In this document: in pieces, positions 62,931-64,000 of the stretch
Layout of the letters: the number at the start of each line of letters is the position of its first letter
How positions within the stretch are numbered: the stretch's first letter is position 1
Assembly: GCF_028372415.1 (NCBI RefSeq)
Contig: NC_092879.1
Location: 71,530,412-71,594,411 of the forward strand
Length of the DNA stretch: 64,000 nt
Direction: 5' to 3'
From: Notamacropus eugenii
Taxonomy: Eukaryota; Chordata; Mammalia; Diprotodontia; Macropodidae
Notes under the pieces: generated by a model
Databases searched by the model: none
What the model saw: the letters and a program-made list of their open reading frames with translations, nothing else
Told to the model about the DNA's origin: nothing
Position numbers and translations under genes: made by a program

Positions 62931-64000
62931 GAAGAGGGATGGGGATAGGGGACATAAAGAAAACTTTGCAGGTCATACCCTACATGATAGGCCTGCTCAT
63001 ATTGTGTAACTTACTCTGTCCTACCCAAAATGAAAAGGAGGGCTCTTTCTCACTGTGGGTCAATGATCCAGAGCCCCCATAGGGTATCTGTGGCAGCAAG
63101 GCAATCTGGGAAGAGGGACCAAGGATGCTGGAAAAAGAGTTTTCTCCTGGAATCTGCATAGCTGGTATAGTGGGTACCTGGGGAAAGATTCAATTCTAAC
63201 TATCCTGAGGGGCCGACATCCAGCTCAGAAGGGGAGAGGGTAGGAACTTTCATAGCAAAAGGAGGGGGAAGAGGGGAGAAGTGTTGAAGGATCAGGATAG
63301 ATGTGGTTGGCTTTCACAGGAGTGTGGGGTTGTGACCCATCTTCCCATCCCATGAGTGGTTAACTATATATCCCTTGAGGTCATACCACAACCCTTGAAG
63401 GCATGGCTCTATTTGGGAGACCACTGCTCTAGCCTATCAGTAAAGAAAGAGAAGAGAACCCTGATTGAGAGAGAGGGAGCCTAGGGGTTTGATGAAAGAT
63501 GAAGAGGGTTGGAACTGCTACTATGGAGAACCTCATTTAGAAAGAACAGTCAATTCTCAACTTTTCAGTTTTTTATTTGAAATCTTCACCTTTATGATAC
63601 TAAAGGACTTCTCCAATACCTCATCATGGCTTGGAAGTAGGCTTGGGTAGAGGAAGGCTAATCCATCACAATGGAGGCCTGGAAAACTTACCCAGCTGGG
63701 AAGGGTTCAGATCCTGGCTTGGCCACAAACCATGCTTGTGCCTGGCAGACGAGCCTGGTGAAATGTGAGGGGGCTCAGCAGCAATAGGTCAATTACCTAT
63801 TGATGGGTATGAAGGGTTGGGGTCACAACTATTCACAAGACCCACCTCCCAAGGCATTGCAAGGCATTTGATCTACATTGCTAGAAGGATGACCTCACTG
63901 ATAAATGATAGGGTTTTTTTGAAGTAGATGTCACTCATCTCTTAGAGGTTTCTATTCTCTGTCATCCCATTCTTTTATTAGTAAAAAGCAGTAATTAGCC

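Overview
The window reads as vertebrate nuclear DNA, most likely from a marsupial. It has introns with GT-AG sites, no bacterial-style operons, and dense old mammalian repeats (MIR/CORE-SINEs, L2, L3/CR1) together with L1 fragments and a hAT-like MITE of a kind common in marsupials. No Alu, B1/B2 or carnivore SINE was seen. The species call is inference from repeat style.

One protein-coding gene is recognised, on the minus strand and filling most of the window: a gamma-class GABA-A receptor subunit, a chloride channel of the Cys-loop (pentameric ligand-gated) family. Eight coding exons are placed to the base, all with GT-AG junctions and compatible phases: 61800-61652, 61052-60985, 23326-23106, 22554-22472, 20339-20202, 14952-14800, 9334-9129 and 7848-7105 (stop at 7107-7105). 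They encode 586 residues, from just after the signal peptide to TM4. A signal-peptide exon is proposed at 62170-62011, but its splice phase does not fit the next exon. The ligand-binding domain and membrane segments look like gamma subunits (gamma-3 and gamma-2 in particular). The TM3-TM4 loop resembles no conserved gamma-1/2/3 loop. The best reading is the gene called gamma-4 in birds and epsilon (GABRE) in placental mammals; this orthology is an inference.

The most unusual feature is the last exon. The cytoplasmic loop is about 240 residues, far longer than in gamma-2. It carries ten in-frame copies of a 24-bp unit (GAGPGATF type, 7432-7671), a neighbouring 6-bp-periodic Ala/Ser/Gly tract, and an acidic run, before returning to a conserved Cys-rich, GABARAP-motif-like segment and TM4.

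Layout: 1-7104 is downstream DNA and probable 3' UTR (candidate poly(A) signals near 4404-4409 and 3935-3957, L2 copies at 36-1030). 7105-23326 holds exons 9 to 4 with introns of 0.5 to 5.5 kb. 23327-60984 is a single 37.7-kb intron packed with L1, L2, L3, RTE-like and SINE remnants plus microsatellites. 60985-62170 holds exons 3, 2 and the candidate exon 1. 62171-64000 is upstream DNA with an L2 remnant and no clear CpG island. No second functional gene, tRNA, rRNA or CRISPR was found.
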